From: Candidatus Heimdallarchaeota archaeon
GTDB taxonomy: Archaea > Asgardarchaeota > Heimdallarchaeia > Hodarchaeales > Hodarchaeaceae
Assembly: GCA_011364965.1 (NCBI GenBank)
Contig: RDOB01000002.1
Coordinates: forward strand, 529,317 to 593,316
Reading direction: 5' to 3'
Length of the DNA: 64,000 bases
The position numbers and the translations under genes were made by a program. Below, in pieces: positions 62,017 through 64,000 of the stretch. Below the pieces are notes generated by a model. The model saw only the letters and a program-made list of their open reading frames with translations, had not been told where the DNA came from and ran no database searches. Positions within the stretch are counted from its first letter, which is position 1, and each line of letters opens with the position of its first letter.

Positions 62017-64000
62017 GTGCGTTGTCTTGGAATAGATATAGGTGGCACTTTTACTGATTTCATTGTAATAAATGACGAGGGGGAAGTATTTCTAGAGAAA
62101 ATATCTTCCACTCCCAAAGATCAATCACTAGGCGTAAGAAATGGTTTAATCCAGTTAAAAAAAAATACAATAATATCAGATCTTAACATATTAGTTCATG
62201 GAACCACAGTTGCCACTAATGCAATCCTTGAAAGAAAAGGAGTTAAAACTGCTCTACTAGTTACTGAAGGGTTTTCCGATGTACTAGAAATCGGACGGCA
62301 AAATCGAAGTAAGATTTATACGTTATTTCCAGATAGAACTGAACCATTAGTTCCAAGTAATTTACGATTTGGTATTGAGGAGCGAATTGATTCTACTGGG
62401 AAAGTTATTATTCCATTAAATCTCCTTCAATTATCGAATATCCTAGATGAAATTGCTAAGAATGATGTGAAGTCAGTAGCTGTATCATTTCTATTTTCTT
62501 TTTTTAATTCGAATCATGAGAATAGAGTTTATGAAGAAATTAAAAGCTTTATGCCTAATCTTCATGTTTCAACGTCAAATTGGGTTTTACCGATTTTTCG
62601 TGAATACGAGAGAACCTCAACGACCGTTTTAGATGCTTACGTTGCTCCAATCATGCAGAGCTATTTCACTTCATTTACCGAGAAAGTTGCTACAGAAGGA
62701 ATTAACATTCCACCACTTGTTTTACTATCTACAGGTGGAGTCACTCAAATGAAAAATGCTGCTGAAAGATCCGTAGAAACAGTTCTCTCAGGTTTAGCAG
62801 GAGGGGTTTTAGGCGGTTTATATTCATGTCGAGAATTGGGGATGACTAATGCTCTAACTTTAGATATTGGAGGAACCTCAACAGATGTTGCTGCTATCTT
62901 AAAGGGACAAGTGGAAATATCCTCCAATAATGAAATAGGCACCTTACCCTTACATATTCCTGCAATTGCAGTCAGAACGATAGGAGCAGGTGGGGGCTCT
63001 ATTGCTAGATTTGAACATGGAATATTGCGGGTTGGACCAGAGAGTGCAGGAGCTGATCCAGGACCTGCGTGTTATAATCTTGGAGGAAATTTACCAACTG
63101 TTACGGATGCAAATCTCGTTCAAGGTTTTTTAAACCCCAACTATTTCGCGGGAGGAACATTACCAATTTTTCCAGATTTAGCTAGAAAAGTGGTTCAGAA
63201 GTTATCTGAAGAATTAGATTTCGATTCCGTTGAACAGTGTGCTGCTGGGATTATCGAAATTTTTGAAAATAACATAGCTTTGGCTCTACGAAAAGTTTCC
63301 ACTGAAAAAGGATATGATAGCAGGAATTTTGCACTTGTTGCCTTTGGTGGCGCTGGTCCTTTAAGTTCCTGTTCATTAGCAGACCGATTGGCAATGAGCA
63401 CAGTTATAATTCCTCCATATCCTGGCGTTTGGTCTGCTTACGGCTTAATTACAGCGGATATTCGCCACGATCTATCAAGTTCTTATCTTAAACCCCTACT
63501 GAAAAATGATCAAAAATCAAATCAAATTTTGGAGGAAGCTTTCTCATCTCTCGCACATCGAGGAATTCAGATGTGTGTGGACGATGGATTTGCAGAGAAA
63601 GATGTTTTAATTGCACGACAGCTTGATATCCGATTGGAAGGACAATCACACGAGCTAAATGTCCCATATTATGGTAATCTTGTTGCAGCATCACATAATT
63701 TTGACAGAGCACACGAACTGGCTTATGGTTATTCTTCTCCAGATGAACCACGAGAGATAGTTAACCTGAGAGTATCAGCAATGGTCCATCTGCCGAAATT
63801 TTCACTTCCTGCTTTAAAAGAAGGAAATATTGCTATTAATGATGGATTCATTGGCACTCGGGAGGTGTATCTAAGGGGGGGTTATAGGGAGGTAAATATT
63901 TATCAAAAATCCCATTTAAAAGCAAATAATGTAATAATAGGCCCCGCTATAATTGAGCAAACTGATTCCACAACTCTTGTGGATATTGGTTGGAAAGCTC
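62017..64000 (+). CDS. Hydantoinase/5-oxoprolinase A subunit (HyuA family), partial
   Basis: The frame is open to the right edge, so at least 661 residues are visible and the gene continues. The N-terminal LGIDIGGTFTDF is the actin-like nucleotide-binding motif; HGTTVATNAILERKG, LDIGGTSTDVAA, GAGGGSIA, GPESAGADPGPACY and RLEGQSHEL are all typical of HyuA/oxoprolinase proteins, which use ATP to hydrolyse cyclic imides or amides such as hydantoins or 5-oxoproline; some acetone carboxylase-related members act on ketones. GTG at 62017 lies after GGGTGAT. The matching HyuB subunit would be expected just beyond the window. Confidence 0.93.
   Translation, partial: MRCLGIDIGGTFTDFIVINDEGEVFLEKISSTPKDQSLGVRNGLIQLKKNTIISDLNILVHGTTVATNAILERKGVKTALLVTEGFSDVLEIGRQNRSKIYTLFPDRTEPLVPSNLRFGIEERIDSTGKVIIPLNLLQLSNILDEIAKNDVKSVAVSFLFSFFNSNHENRVYEEIKSFMPNLHVSTSNWVLPIFREYERTSTTVLDAYVAPIMQSYFTSFTEKVATEGINIPPLVLLSTGGVTQMKNAAERSVETVLSGLAGGVLGGLYSCRELGMTNALTLDIGGTSTDVAAILKGQVEISSNNEIGTLPLHIPAIAVRTIGAGGGSIARFEHGILRVGPESAGADPGPACYNLGGNLPTVTDANLVQGFLNPNYFAGGTLPIFPDLARKVVQKLSEELDFDSVEQCAAGIIEIFENNIALALRKVSTEKGYDSRNFALVAFGGAGPLSSCSLADRLAMSTVIIPPYPGVWSAYGLITADIRHDLSSSYLKPLLKNDQKSNQILEEAFSSLAHRGIQMCVDDGFAEKDVLIARQLDIRLEGQSHELNVPYYGNLVAASHNFDRAHELAYGYSSPDEPREIVNLRVSAMVHLPKFSLPALKEGNIAINDGFIGTREVYLRGGYREVNIYQKSHLKANNVIIGPAIIEQTDSTTLVDIGWKA

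Noticed and set aside
1..64000. CRISPR arrays, rRNA, tRNA genes, insertion sequences
   Set aside because: No regularly spaced direct repeats, cloverleaf with TTCGAATC-like arm, rRNA core sequence or transposase was recognised by eye; a covariance-model scan would be decisive for small RNAs.

Overview
This 64 kb window (about one third G+C, tightly packed genes on both strands) most likely comes from an Asgard archaeon, probably the Heimdallarchaeia side of the group; that placement is inferred from gene content, not from a tree. The support is archaeal-style information genes (two histone genes, diphthamide synthase, XerA-type recombinase, minimal SufCB, an OB-fold ssDNA-binding protein) together with eukaryote-like proteins: an Arf-like GTPase fused to a longin-like domain, further longin/roadblock-like proteins, a double PARP-type zinc finger, a histone with a lysine-rich tail, and a two-gene saccharopine lysine pathway. 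Start sites often follow GGTGA or GGAGG and frequently use TTG or GTG.

Layout. 1-7.8 kb: end of an FtsX-type permease, tailed histone, winged-helix protein with a FYVE-like zinc finger, acyl-CoA ligase, five-PAS sensor kinase with an eroded ATPase, membrane-anchored alpha/beta hydrolase. 7.8-13.8 kb: LLM-type oxidoreductase, glutaredoxin plus ferredoxin:thioredoxin reductase subunit, phosphoribosyltransferase, coiled-coil/winged-helix protein, macro domain protein, acyl-CoA dehydrogenase. 14-21 kb: TPR protein, a saccharopine-reductase-like gene broken by two in-frame TGA codons, Ca2+-type P-ATPase, fused double histone. 21-31 kb: solitary adenine methyltransferase, ECF-type substrate-binding membrane protein, large FtsX permease, 50-residue zinc protein, RuBisCO-like protein, secreted phosphodiesterase-like protein, a second broken gene. 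31-41 kb: tungsten aldehyde oxidoreductase / acyl ligase / MoaD operon, then SCP2-like protein, iron alcohol dehydrogenase, class III aminotransferase and FGGY kinase. 41-48 kb: Arf-like GTPase-longin fusion, sufCB, MFS carrier, second DNA methyltransferase, OB-fold protein. 48-64 kb: lysine-ketoglutarate reductase and saccharopine dehydrogenase, GNAT, XerA, coiled-coil/winged-helix paralogue, Dph2, a block of longin-like and PARP-finger proteins, SGNH hydrolase, membrane protein with a small DNA-binding partner, UbiA prenyltransferase, HAD protein, and the start of a hydantoinase/oxoprolinase.

Taken together, the metabolic genes point to an organotrophic, ferredoxin-linked life: aldehydes oxidised to acids and activated to CoA thioesters, acyl-CoA dehydrogenation, lysine breakdown to glutamate and aminoadipate semialdehyde, and sugar or amino-sugar use. 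The most unusual observations are the GTPase-longin gene whose P-loop lies upstream of every ATG, GTG or TTG (an AUC codon sits at ideal distance from a strong ribosome-binding site), the longin/PARP-finger block at 55.9-58.3 kb, two genes interrupted only by TGA stops (one also by a frameshift), a fused histone with a shortened last helix, and a RuBisCO-like protein lacking two catalytic residues.
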